Notes under the pieces: generated by a model
What the model was told of the DNA's origin: nothing
What the model saw: only the letters and a program-made list of their open reading frames with translations
The model's database searches: none
Made by a program: the position numbers and the translations under genes
Origin: Cupriavidus basilensis
GTDB taxonomy: Bacteria; Pseudomonadota; Gammaproteobacteria; Burkholderiales; Burkholderiaceae
DNA length: 64,000 bases
Direction: 5' to 3'
Assembly: GCF_000876015.1 (NCBI RefSeq)
Contig: NZ_BBQM01000016.1
Coordinates: 310,001-374,000, forward strand
Shown: positions 41,528 to 48,696 of the stretch, piece by piece
Layout of the letters: each line of letters opens with the position of its first letter
How positions within the stretch are numbered: the stretch's first letter is position 1

Positions 41528-41878
41528 ATGTCTGAACCAAAAACCGGGCGCGGCGCGCTCTTCACTGGAGGGCTTGCCGCCATCCTCGCCTCGGCTTGCT
41601 GCCTCGGGCCGTTGGTTCTGATCGCCTTGGGGTTCAGCGGCGCTTGGATCGGCAACTTGGCGGTGTTGGAACCCTATCGCCCCATCTTTATCGGCGTGGC
41701 GCTGGTGGCGTTGTTCTTCGCCTGGCGGCGCATCTACCGGCAGGCAGCGGCCTGCAAACCGGGTGAGGTCTGCGCGATTCCCCAAGTGCGAGCTACTTAC
41801 AAGCTCATTTTCTGGATCGTGGCCGCGCTGGTTCTGGTCGCGCTCGGATTTCCCTACGTCATGCCATTTTTCTACTGA
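41528..41878 (+). CDS. merT: Mercuric transport protein MerT
   Basis: The 116-residue inner-membrane protein has three hydrophobic segments. The first contains the vicinal Cys24-Cys25 pair (ASACCLGP), and the cytoplasmic loop has Cys76 and Cys82 (ACKPGEVC). It takes Hg(II) from MerP and carries it inward to MerA. The first structural gene of the mer operon, it is followed by merP after 12 bases. Length is typical. Confidence 0.96.
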
Positions 41879-41890
41879 TCGGAGTTCACC

Positions 41891-42166
41891 ATGAAGAAAC
41901 TGTTTGCCTCCCTCGCCCTCGCCGCCGTTGTTGCCCCCGTCTGGGCCGCCACCCAGACCGTCACGCTGTCCGTACCGGGCATGACCTGCTCCGCCTGCCC
42001 GATCACTGTCAAGAAGGCGATTTCCAAGGTCGAAGGCGTCAGCAAAGTTGACGTGACTTTCGAGACACGCCAAGCGGTCGTCACCTTCGACGATGCCAAG
42101 ACCAGCGTGCAGAAGCTGATCAAGGCAACCGCAGACGCGGGCTATCCGTCCAGCGTCAAGCAGTGA
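41891..42166 (+). CDS. merP: Periplasmic mercury-binding protein MerP
   Basis: The 91-residue protein has a signal peptide (KKLFASLALAAVVAPVWAA) and one heavy-metal-associated domain with the ligand motif GMTCSAC (Cys33, Cys36). It catches Hg(II) in the periplasm and hands it to MerT. The gene is followed directly by merA after 71 bases, with no merC, which fits the Tn501 form of the operon. Confidence 0.96.
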   Translation: MKKLFASLALAAVVAPVWAATQTVTLSVPGMTCSACPITVKKAISKVEGVSKVDVTFETRQAVVTFDDAKTSVQKLIKATADAGYPSSVKQ

Positions 42167-42237
42167 GTCACTGAAAACGGCACCGCAGCACAACGGACGT
42201 CATTGTCTGGCGCCACAAACGATAAAGGATCTGTTGC

Positions 42238-43923
42238 ATGACCCATCTAAAAATCACCGGCATGACTTGCGACTCGTGCGCGGCGCACGTCAAGGAAGCG
42301 CTGGAAAAAGTGCCAGGCGTGCAGTCGGCGCTGGTGTCCTATCCGAAGGGCACAGCGCAACTCGCCATCGTGCCGGGCACATCGCCGGACGCGCTGACTG
42401 CCGCCGTGGCCGGACTGGGCTACAAGGCAACGCTAGCCGATGCGCCACTGGCGGACAACCGCGTCGGACTGCTCGACAAGGTGCGGGGATGGATGGCCGC
42501 CGCCGAAAAGCACAGTGGCAACGAGCCCCCGGTGCAGGTAGCGGTCATTGGCAGCGGTGGAGCCGCGATGGCGGCGGCGCTGAAAGCCGTCGAGCAAGGC
42601 GCGCAGGTCACGCTGATCGAGCGCGGCACCATCGGCGGCACCTGCGTCAATGTCGGCTGTGTGCCGTCCAAGATCATGATCCGCGCCGCCCACATCGCCC
42701 ATCTGCGCCGGGAAAGCCCGTTCGATGGCGGTATTGCGGCAACTGTGCCTACGATTGACCGCAGTAAGCTGCTGGCCCAGCAGCAGGCCCGCGTCGACGA
42801 ACTGCGGCACGCCAAGTACGAAGGCATCCTGGGCGGTAATCCGGCCATCACCGTTGTGCACGGTGAGGCGCGCTTCAAGGACGACCAGAGCCTTACCGTC
42901 CGTTTGAACGAGGGTGGCGAGCGCGTCGTGATGTTCGACCGCTGCCTGGTCGCCACGGGTGCCAGCCCGGCGGTCCCGCCGATTCCGGGCTTGAAAGAGT
43001 CACCCTACTGGACTTCCACCGAGGCCCTGGCGAGCGACACCATTCCCGAACGCCTTGCCGTAATCGGCTCGTCGGTGGTGGCGCTGGAGCTGGCGCAAGC
43101 CTTTGCCCGGCTGGGCAGCAAGGTCACGGTCCTGGCGCGCAATACCTTGTTCTTCCGTGAAGACCCGGCCATCGGCGAGGCGGTGACAGCCGCTTTCCGT
43201 GCCGAGGGCATCGAGGTGCTGGAGCACACGCAAGCCAGCCAGGTCGCCCATATGGACGGTGAATTCGTGCTGACCACCACGCACGGTGAATTGCGCGCCG
43301 ACAAACTGCTGGTTGCCACCGGTCGGACACCGAACACGCGCAGCCTCGCGCTGGACGCAGCGGGGGTCACTGTCAATGCGCAAGGTGCCATCGCCATCGA
43401 CCAAGGCATGCGCACGAGCAACCCGAACATCTACGCGGCCGGCGACTGCACCGACCAGCCGCAGTTCGTCTATGTGGCGGCAGCGGCCGGCACCCGTGCC
43501 GCGATCAACATGACCGGCGGCGATGCGGCGCTCGACCTGACCGCAATGCCGGCCGTGGTGTTCACCGATCCGCAAGTGGCGACCGTGGGCTACAGCGAGG
43601 CGGAAGCCCACCACGACGGGATCGAGACCGACAGCCGCACCTTGACCTTGGACAACGTGCCGCGTGCGCTCGCCAACTTCGACACACGCGGCTTCATCAA
43701 GTTGGTTATCGAGGAAGGCAGCCATCGGCTGATCGGCGTACAGGCGGTCGCGCCGGAAGCGGGTGAACTGATCCAGACGGCGGCTCTGGCCATTCGCAAC
43801 CGCATGACGGTGCAGGAACTGGCCGACCAGTTGTTCCCCTACCTGACGATGGTCGAGGGGTTGAAGCTCGCGGCGCAGACCTTCAACAAGGATGTGAAGC
43901 AGCTTTCCTGCTGCGCCGGGTGA
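42238..43923 (+). CDS. merA: Mercuric reductase MerA
   Basis: The 561-residue flavoenzyme reduces Hg(II) to volatile Hg(0) with NADPH. It has an N-terminal metal-binding domain with GMTCDSC (Cys11, Cys14), FAD-binding GSGGAAM, the redox-active pair Cys136 and Cys141 in GTCVNVGCVPSK, and the C-terminal pair Cys558-Cys559 (LSCCAG) that delivers mercury to the partner active site. All residues needed for activity are present, and length equals that of Tn501 MerA. Confidence 0.97.
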   Translation: MTHLKITGMTCDSCAAHVKEALEKVPGVQSALVSYPKGTAQLAIVPGTSPDALTAAVAGLGYKATLADAPLADNRVGLLDKVRGWMAAAEKHSGNEPPVQVAVIGSGGAAMAAALKAVEQGAQVTLIERGTIGGTCVNVGCVPSKIMIRAAHIAHLRRESPFDGGIAATVPTIDRSKLLAQQQARVDELRHAKYEGILGGNPAITVVHGEARFKDDQSLTVRLNEGGERVVMFDRCLVATGASPAVPPIPGLKESPYWTSTEALASDTIPERLAVIGSSVVALELAQAFARLGSKVTVLARNTLFFREDPAIGEAVTAAFRAEGIEVLEHTQASQVAHMDGEFVLTTTHGELRADKLLVATGRTPNTRSLALDAAGVTVNAQGAIAIDQGMRTSNPNIYAAGDCTDQPQFVYVAAAAGTRAAINMTGGDAALDLTAMPAVVFTDPQVATVGYSEAEAHHDGIETDSRTLTLDNVPRALANFDTRGFIKLVIEEGSHRLIGVQAVAPEAGELIQTAALAIRNRMTVQELADQLFPYLTMVEGLKLAAQTFNKDVKQLSCCAG

Positions 43924-43940
43924 GAAAAAGGAGGTGTTCA

Positions 43941-44306
43941 ATGAACGCCTACACGGTGTCCCGGCTGGCTCTTGATGCCGGGGTGAGCGTGCATATCGTG
44001 CGCGACTACCTGCTGCGCGGATTGCTGCGCCCGGTGGCGTGCACACCAGGCGGCTACGGCTTGTTCGATGACGCCGCCTTGCAACGGCTGTGCTTCGTGC
44101 GGGCGGCCTTCGAGGCGGGCATCGGCCTCGACGCGCTGGCGCGGCTGTGCCGGGCGCTGGATGCGGCGGACGGCGACGAAGCGGCCGCGCAGCTTGCCCT
44201 GCTGCGTCAGTTCGTCGAGCGTCGGCGCGAAGCGTTGGCCGATCTGGAAGTGCAGTTGGCCACCCTGCCGACCGAGCCGGCACAGCACGCGGAGAGTCTG
44301 CCATGA
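43941..44306 (+). CDS. merD: Mercury resistance co-regulator MerD
   Basis: The 121-residue protein is a MerR-type helix-turn-helix (YTVSRLALDAGVSVHIVRDY) without the mercury-binding cysteines. It competes with MerR at the operator and helps to switch the operon off when mercury is gone. The ATG at 43941 is preceded by AAGGAGGTG. It overlaps merE by 4 bases. Confidence 0.95.
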   Translation: MNAYTVSRLALDAGVSVHIVRDYLLRGLLRPVACTPGGYGLFDDAALQRLCFVRAAFEAGIGLDALARLCRALDAADGDEAAAQLALLRQFVERRREALADLEVQLATLPTEPAQHAESLP

Positions 44307-44539
44307 ACAACCCCGAGCGCTTGCCGTCCGAGACGCACAAACCGATCACCGGCTACCTGTGGGGCGGACTGGCTGTGCTGACTTGCCCCTGCCACCTGCC
44401 CATCCTCGCTGTCGTGCTGGCCGGCACAACCGCCGGTGCTTTCCTCGGCGAGCATTGGGTCATCGCGGCGCTCGGTTTGACCGGCCTGTTCCTTCTGTCC
44501 CTGTCGCGGGCGTTGCGGGCATTCAGGGAAAGAGAATGA
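44303..44539 (+). CDS. merE: Mercury transporter MerE
   Basis: The 78-residue membrane protein has two hydrophobic segments. The first carries the paired cysteines in LTCPCHLPILAV. MerE is a broad inner-membrane transporter for Hg(II) and methylmercury. It overlaps merD upstream (ATGA) and the EAL-TnpA fusion gene downstream (ATGA at 44536), so the whole operon including the fusion may be translated from the mer transcript. Confidence 0.95.
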   Translation: MNNPERLPSETHKPITGYLWGGLAVLTCPCHLPILAVVLAGTTAGAFLGEHWVIAALGLTGLFLLSLSRALRAFRERE

Positions 44540-46302
44540 GCGCTTTCCGGCCGGATGGATGGACGACGCCGGAACTGGCCCAAGCGGTCGAGCGCGGGCA
44601 GCTTGAACTGCACTACCAGCCCGTCGTCGATCTGCGCAGTGGTGGGATTGTCGGCGCGGAAGCCCTGTTGCGCTGGCGTCATCCGACGCTTGGACTATTG
44701 CCACCGGGCCAGTTCCTGCCCGTGGTCGAATCGTCCGGCCTGATGCCTGAAATCGGCGCTTGGGTGCTGGGCGAAGCCTGCCGCCAGATGCGTGACTGGC
44801 GAATGCTGGCATGGCGACCGTTCCGGCTGGCCGTCAATGTTTCGGCGAGCCAAGTGGGACCGGACTTCGACGGGTGGGTAAAGGGCGTGCTGGCTGATGC
44901 CGAGTTGCCCGCCGAGTATCTCGAAATCGAGCTGACCGAATCGGTCGCGTTTGGTGACGCCATCATCACCGAGTCAGGCTTGAAGATCACGCCGCTCGAC
45001 GCGGCGGTACCCGACACCGCCCAAGCGCTGATCGACCAGACGGCAATGATCCTGCCGCACGTCAAGATCACCGAACTGCTGCTGGAGGTGGACGAATGGA
45101 CGGGCTTCACTCGGCATTTCGCGCATCTGAAATCGGGCGACCCGGCCAAAGACAAGAACCTGTTGCTGACCACGATCCTCGCCGACGCGATCAACCTGGG
45201 CCTGACCAAGATGGCGGAGTCTTGCCCCGGCACGACCTACGCCAAGCTGGCTTGGCTGCAAGCCTGGCACATCCGCGACGAAACCTACGGGGCGGCGCTG
45301 GCCGATCTGGTCAACGCACAGTTCCGCCATCCCTTCGCCGAGCACTGGGGCGACGGCACCACCTCATCGTCGGACGGCCAGAACTTCCGCACCGGCAGCA
45401 AGGCCGAGAGCACCGGCCACATCAACCCGAAATACGGGAGCAGCCCAGGGCGGACGTTCTACACCCACATTTCTGACCAGTACGCGCCATTTCACACCAA
45501 GGTCGTGAACGTCGGCGTGCGCGATTCGACCTACGTGCTCGACGGCCTGCTGTACCACGAGTCCGACTTGCGGATCGAGGAGCATTACACCGACACGGCG
45601 GGCTTCACCGATCACGTCTTCGCCCTGATGCACCTCCTGGGCTTCCGCTTCGCGCCGCGCATCCGCGACCTGGGCGACACCAAGCTCTACATCCCGAAGG
45701 GCGACGCCGCCTATGACGCGCTGAAACCCATGATCGGCGGCACGCTCAACATCAAGCACGTCCGCGCCCATTGGGACGAAATCCTGCGGCTGGCCACCTC
45801 GATCAAGCAGGGCACGGTGACGGCCTCCCTGATGCTCCGAAAGCTCGGCAGCTACCCACGCCAGAACGGCCTGGCCGTGGCGCTCCGCGAGCTGGGCCGC
45901 ATCGAGCGCACGCTGTTCATCCTGGACTGGCTGCAAAGCGTGGAACTGCGCCGCCGCGTGCATGCCGGCCTGAACAAGGGCGAGGCGCGCAATGCGCTGG
46001 CCAGGGCAGTGTTTTTCAACCGCCTGGGTGAAATCCGCGACCGCAGTTTCGAGCAGCAGCGCTACCGGGCTAGCGGCCTCAATCTGGTAACGGCTGCCGT
46101 CGTGTTGTGGAACACGGTCTATCTGGAACGGGCTGCGCACGCGCTGCGTGGCAACGGCCATGCCGTTGATGACGCGCTGTTGCAGTACCTGTCGCCGCTC
46201 GGTTGGGAGCACATCAACCTCACCGGCGATTACCTCTGGCGCAGCAGCGCCAAGATCGGCGCGGGCAAGTTCAGGCCGCTACGACCGCTGCAACCGGCTT
46301 AG
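44536..46302 (+). CDS. In-frame fusion of EAL-domain protein N-terminus to Tn21-type TnpA C-terminus
   Basis: The 588-residue frame starts as the EAL-domain protein (urf2) that normally follows merE, with GQLELHYQPVVDL and AEALLRWRHP, up to about residue 143 (LTESVAFGDAI). It then changes without a frameshift to TnpA (ITESGLKITPLDAAVPD onward). The TnpA part is about 445 residues and keeps the three catalytic acids in SDQY, TDTAGFTDH and NTVYLE, but not the DNA-binding N-terminus. The EAL half is incomplete. The joint near 44965 removed tnpR, res and the 5' half of tnpA. The fused protein is unlikely to transpose the element by itself, but its ATG overlaps merE and mercury may induce it. Confidence 0.92.
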   Translation: MSAFRPDGWTTPELAQAVERGQLELHYQPVVDLRSGGIVGAEALLRWRHPTLGLLPPGQFLPVVESSGLMPEIGAWVLGEACRQMRDWRMLAWRPFRLAVNVSASQVGPDFDGWVKGVLADAELPAEYLEIELTESVAFGDAIITESGLKITPLDAAVPDTAQALIDQTAMILPHVKITELLLEVDEWTGFTRHFAHLKSGDPAKDKNLLLTTILADAINLGLTKMAESCPGTTYAKLAWLQAWHIRDETYGAALADLVNAQFRHPFAEHWGDGTTSSSDGQNFRTGSKAESTGHINPKYGSSPGRTFYTHISDQYAPFHTKVVNVGVRDSTYVLDGLLYHESDLRIEEHYTDTAGFTDHVFALMHLLGFRFAPRIRDLGDTKLYIPKGDAAYDALKPMIGGTLNIKHVRAHWDEILRLATSIKQGTVTASLMLRKLGSYPRQNGLAVALRELGRIERTLFILDWLQSVELRRRVHAGLNKGEARNALARAVFFNRLGEIRDRSFEQQRYRASGLNLVTAAVVLWNTVYLERAAHALRGNGHAVDDALLQYLSPLGWEHINLTGDYLWRSSAKIGAGKFRPLRPLQPA

Positions 46303-46335
46303 CGTGCTTTATTTTCCGTTTTCTGAGGCGACCCC
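46298..46335 (-). repeat. Right terminal inverted repeat of the mer transposon
   Basis: This is the 38-base end next to tnpA. The tnpA stop codon (46300-46302) lies inside it. Outside, ATCAA (46336-46340) repeats the bases in front of the left end and also contains the stop codon of traI. Confidence 0.95.
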
Positions 46336-46336
46336 A

Positions 46337-47228
46337 TCAAGCTCCACGCCCCTTCCTGCCCTGGCGTCTCGCCCTCTTGGCTTCCATCTGCGCCCGTATC
46401 CGGGCCTCGCGCTGCTCCAACTCGGACGGTGCCGACTTCTGGACCCTGGACGGCTTCGGGGCCGAGGTGGTCGGCACTTGCGCCGGCCGTTGGGCCTCGC
46501 CCTCAATGTGCAGGTTGTCGAGCTGGCCAAGCGTGCGCAGGCCATGCCGGCGATGCGGCGGTGGTTCCGGGCCGGCTGCCGGCACGCCTGGCCGGCGCTT
46601 GACCTCGGCCTTCGTGGTCTCGGCCTGCCGCCGGCTTTCCAGGGCTGGATCGGCGAAGGTGATAGGAAGCTGCGCATCGACCGCCGCTCGGATCACGGCG
46701 GCCTTGAACGCCACGCTGCCGCTGACGGCGATGCGCTCGCCATAGCGTTCCATCGCCAGGCGCAGCGCCGCCGCCACGCCGGCGCGGTCGGCTTGGCTGG
46801 ACACGGCCAGACGCTCGCCATCATCGCGCACAGCCGAGTTGCCGGCGCGAAAGATGAATCTTGTTGATGGCGATGTGGATGTGCAGGTTGTCGGTGTCGT
46901 TGTGGACGGCACTGATTCGCTGATGCTCGCCATAGCCCAGCCCGACGCAGATGCGTTCCTCAATCGCGCGCAAGGTGTCGGCGCTCGGCTGCTCGCCGGC
47001 CCGGAAGCTGACGATCAGGTGGTAGGTCTTGTCGCCCTTCGCGCGGGTGTTCGTGTGCTGGGTCGCCAGCACCTCCGTGATGGCGTCCTGGATGGAACCG
47101 GCTTCGCAGTTCGTCGCCTGCACCTGGCCCAGCCGGTGGTCTTTGCTTTGCGCGTCGGTGATGTAGTTCGCAAGACCCGCGAAGTCGCTCTTGCCAAGCG
47201 AGCGCATCGGCACGTGCTTGGCGATCAT
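46337..47228 (-). pseudogene. traI: IncP-type relaxase TraI, internally deleted and frameshifted
   Basis: The first frame (47228 to 46821) gives a relaxase N-terminus with Tyr22 in NYITDAQ and the metal motif HNDTDNLHIHIAINK (His109, His116, His118), as in RP4 TraI. After KIH it leaves the family and stops. In the next frame (to 46337) the C-terminal LPD7-like domain follows: LFRAGNSAVRDDGERLAVS-type residues and QLPITFADPALE. More than 400 residues of the usual 730 or so are missing at the joint near 46855. The catalytic tyrosine and histidines survive but the protein is broken. The mer transposon sits at its stop codon. Confidence 0.85.
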
Positions 47229-47245
47229 GGCCGGCCTCCGGGCTT

Positions 47246-47258
47246 TTTAGCCGCTAAA
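47246..47258. promoter_or_regulatory. KorB-type operator in front of traI
   Basis: TTTAGCCGCTAAA at 47246-47258 is a perfect KorB palindrome. It lies in what appears to be the 3' tail of traJ: a minus-strand frame ending FLAAKKPGGRP overlaps the traI start by ATGA. Nearly all of traJ is missing, since the oriT begins some 40 bases further right. Confidence 0.8.
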
Positions 47259-47289
47259 AAGCTCAAGGCTCGGCCCTCGGCTGAACCAC

Positions 47290-47420
47290 TCCGGCGGTAG
47301 CCGGCTGCCTCGCAGAGCAGGATGACCCGTTGAGCGCCCCCGGCGCGAATAAGGGATAGTGAAGATAGATAACCGGCTCGCCGGTTAGCTAACTTCACAC
47401 ATCCTGCCCGCACCATCGCG
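47290..47420. other. oriT: IncP-type origin of transfer (oriT)
   Basis: The stretch matches the RP4/RK2 oriT in order. CCGGCGGTAGCCGGCT is followed by CCTCGCAGAGCAGGAT, then CGCGAATAAGGGATAGTGAAG, the TraJ-binding inverted repeat (GTGAAG at 47359 to CTTCAC at 47398) and the nic motif CATCCTGC. The expected cleavage is between 47406 and 47407. In RP4 traJ starts just left of this site; here it is deleted. The site looks intact, so an IncP plasmid in the same cell might mobilise this DNA. Confidence 0.9.
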
Positions 47421-47628
47421 TTGATTCTCGACAATCGACTCACCTAATCTCACGCGATAAGCACGCCATTGACGCGCAATGGCACGCCAACCGCGGGAAA
47501 ACAGATAAAAGTTGCCGGTTTACGTGCGCTTGCTGCGATTCACCCGGGCGGTTGCAGCGTTTCACAAGACTGCTTACAGCGATTGAATACGGACCTTGTT
47601 GGACGTTCTTCATAGCAAGCGTGCTGGC

Positions 47629-47928
47629 TCAAGTCCGCTTCGCCGGACCAGCGGCCTTACCTTCTGAACTTGGCATCGTCAGGTCGGCCGGCGCATTGGT
47701 GATGTGCTGTTGGACGTATTTCAGGAACGTTTCGTAGCGAAACGGAATGCGCCCGATCTCGTGCATGTGCTCCCAGATGATCTTTAGCGCAAAGCCTGCG
47801 GCCATCGCCTCCATCACGTTCGAGCGCGCCGCCATGAACGCTGGCAAGTAGTCCTTCCGCGTCAGCCGCCCGCTTTTCTGCTCGCGCTTGAGACGAGCGG
47901 CCAGTTCCTGCTCAATCCTTGTCGTCAT
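47629..47928 (-). CDS. traK: TraK-family oriT-binding protein
   Basis: The 99-residue product starts TTRIEQELAARLKREQKSGR and has KIIWEHMHEIGRIPFRYETF, the hallmark of IncP TraK, which wraps oriT DNA to help the relaxosome. It is shorter than RP4 TraK (about 134 residues) and lacks the Pro/Ala-rich tail. It is transcribed toward oriT. In RP4 traK points away from oriT, so this segment appears inverted. A shared promoter-leader with the rep operon lies upstream (47932-48022). Confidence 0.85.
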   Translation of the reverse strand: MTTRIEQELAARLKREQKSGRLTRKDYLPAFMAARSNVMEAMAAGFALKIIWEHMHEIGRIPFRYETFLKYVQQHITNAPADLTMPSSEGKAAGPAKRT

Positions 47929-47931
47929 TTC

Positions 47932-48020
47932 CGTAAACCTCCGTTATCAACTGAACTACTCCGAAGGTTACGAACTGGCAGCCTACACAACATTCCAATA
48001 GTTGGCCGAATTGGTTGACA
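47932..48020 (-). promoter_or_regulatory. traK leader and operator copy 1
   Basis: Reading toward traK, the 20-base element TGTCAACCA-N7-CAAC (48020 down to 48001) is followed by a leader that matches the one before the HTH-repA-repC operon: GAACCTTC-like bases, TTCAGTTGATAACGGAGG and the start codon. The leader match covers 47932-47972 against 50624-50664 with only a seven-base central difference. GATAAC may act as the -10 box and GGAGG is the ribosome binding site. Confidence 0.7.
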
Positions 48021-48121
48021 TGAAGGACTCGACGCGACAGAAAATGCGGTAGACGCCATTCAGCAACGCCGAAAAAGTTTCAACGCCAAGAGGAAAAGGC
48101 CGGAAGAATCCCCGCAGCTCC

Positions 48122-48137
48122 GCCCCTCAAGTGTCAA
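48122..48137 (-). promoter_or_regulatory. Orphan TrfA-type iteron
   Basis: On the minus strand this reads TTGACACTTGAGGGGC, which is the consensus iteron bound by TrfA at the IncP-1 (RK2) vegetative origin. A single copy stands here next to the 20-base repeats. No trfA gene is present. Confidence 0.8.
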
Positions 48138-48149
48138 AGAGTGGGATCT

Positions 48150-48288
48150 CATCGTCGGAAGTGGCGATGCGAGATCCAGCGCCGGCGGCCGTCATCGTCG
48201 AATGTGGCGATGGCCCTCGGTGCATCGCTGGATGTGGCGATGGTCGACCGTGGCCGGGATGTGGCCAGCCTCGCCGGAAGTGACGATG
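48150..48288. repeat. Cluster of 20-bp iteron-like repeats, right copy
   Basis: Four 20-base units lie at 48150-48169 (CATCGTCGGAAGTGGCGATG), 48193-48212, 48223-48242 and 48269-48288. They share CATCG at the start and a GTGGCGATG-type end. Spacing is 43, 30 and 46 bases. The first is enclosed in the palindrome GGATCTC...GAGATCC (48144-48177). The same structure occurs at 36878-36994, partly inverted. Confidence 0.75.
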
Positions 48289-48356
48289 CTGCAGCTTCGA
48301 CGTGCGCGCGAAAAGAAGGCCGCCCTTATGACGTGGCCGGGAATCGCATTGAACTG

Positions 48357-48386
48357 TTGTATGTTGTAGCGCGCTACAACATACAA
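48357..48386. repeat. Perfect 30-bp palindrome with trailing CATACAA repeats
   Basis: TTGTATGTTGTAGCG (48357-48371) is followed directly by its exact reverse complement (48372-48386). Two more copies of CATACAA follow to 48400. The sequence is AT-rich in a GC-rich region. It is a likely operator for a dimeric plasmid DNA-binding protein, or a helicase-loading or termination structure. Confidence 0.8.
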
Positions 48387-48410
48387 CATACAACATACAA
48401 CGCCTGCCTA

Positions 48411-48449
48411 TCGACACTTGAGGGGCGCTATGTTTTAGCCGCTAAAAAG
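48411..48449 (+). repeat. Left 39-bp inverted repeat of the rep module (iteron plus KorB operator)
   Basis: The repeat consists of a TrfA-type iteron (GACACTTGAGGGGC, 48413-48426), seven bases, and a KorB operator TTTAGCCGCTAAA (48434-48446). The same composite occurs inverted at 52091-52129 with 36 of 39 bases equal. The two copies enclose repC, repA, the HTH gene, the unknown regulator and the alpA-like gene. Confidence 0.85.
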
Positions 48450-48636
48450 ATCAACCAGGAGCTGACCACCTTTCTGGCGTACAACTCAACGGCCGAAGGC
48501 CGCAGGCAATGGCTTGGCGTCGCCCTACAGGGCGGCGGCAAATGCCGCGCCTAGTGGATGATCTTGGAAGATCATGGATGGAATTTGCGGACTGACCGCA
48601 AGCCCGCGCCGTTACTGTGTTTTCCAGTTTTTGGCA

Positions 48637-48696
48637 GGGAACGTTGCTACGGGTGAAGGGGAACGTTGCTACGGAGATTGGGGAACGTTGCTACGG
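48637..48696. repeat. Three 22-bp direct repeats at the 3' end of repC
   Basis: GGGAACGTTGCTACGG occurs at 48637-48652, 48659-48674 and 48681-48696, exactly 22 bases apart. The first copy spans the repC stop codon. Regular 22-base direct repeats are typical of iterons in IncQ-type origins, so these may be the binding sites of the RepC protein encoded next to them. Confidence 0.75.

Larger units (their letters stand above)
40989..46335. mobile_element. Tn21/Tn501-family mercury transposon, internally deleted
   Basis: This 5347-bp element is bounded by 38-bp inverted repeats (40989-41026 and 46298-46335) that start GGGGTCG and end CACGCTAAG, typical of the Tn21 group. The bases just outside, ATCAA at 40984-40988 and ATCAA at 46336-46340, are a perfect 5-bp target duplication. 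The content is merR, merT, merP, merA, merD, merE (no merC, as in Tn501), then an EAL-domain gene fused to the 3' part of tnpA. Resolvase, res site and the 5' half of tnpA are missing. It can no longer transpose by itself, though a related transposase could move it. Confidence 0.95.
48021..48636. other. Plasmid-derived replication or control region without supported genes
   Basis: This gene-free region holds, from left to right: a TrfA-type iteron (48122-48137), the right-hand cluster of 20-base repeats (48150-48288), a 30-base palindrome (48357-48386), and a composite of a TrfA-type iteron and a KorB operator (48411-48449). A plus-strand frame at 48141-48554 crosses all of these and is rejected as a gene. 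The density of DNA-binding sites suggests a former origin or incompatibility region. Confidence 0.65.

Noticed and set aside
40989..46335. Complete, self-mobile Tn501 or Tn21
   Set aside because: Resolvase, res and the 5' half of tnpA are missing, so the element is not autonomous although its ends and target duplication are perfect.
48357..48400. Short repeats considered as a CRISPR array
   Set aside because: The units are 7 bases long without spacers, and no cas gene is present. A palindrome with half-site repeats explains them.
48141..48554. Plus-strand frame of 137 codons in the repeat-rich region
   Set aside because: It reads through iterons, the 30-base palindrome and the KorB operator, and has no ribosome binding site or family similarity.
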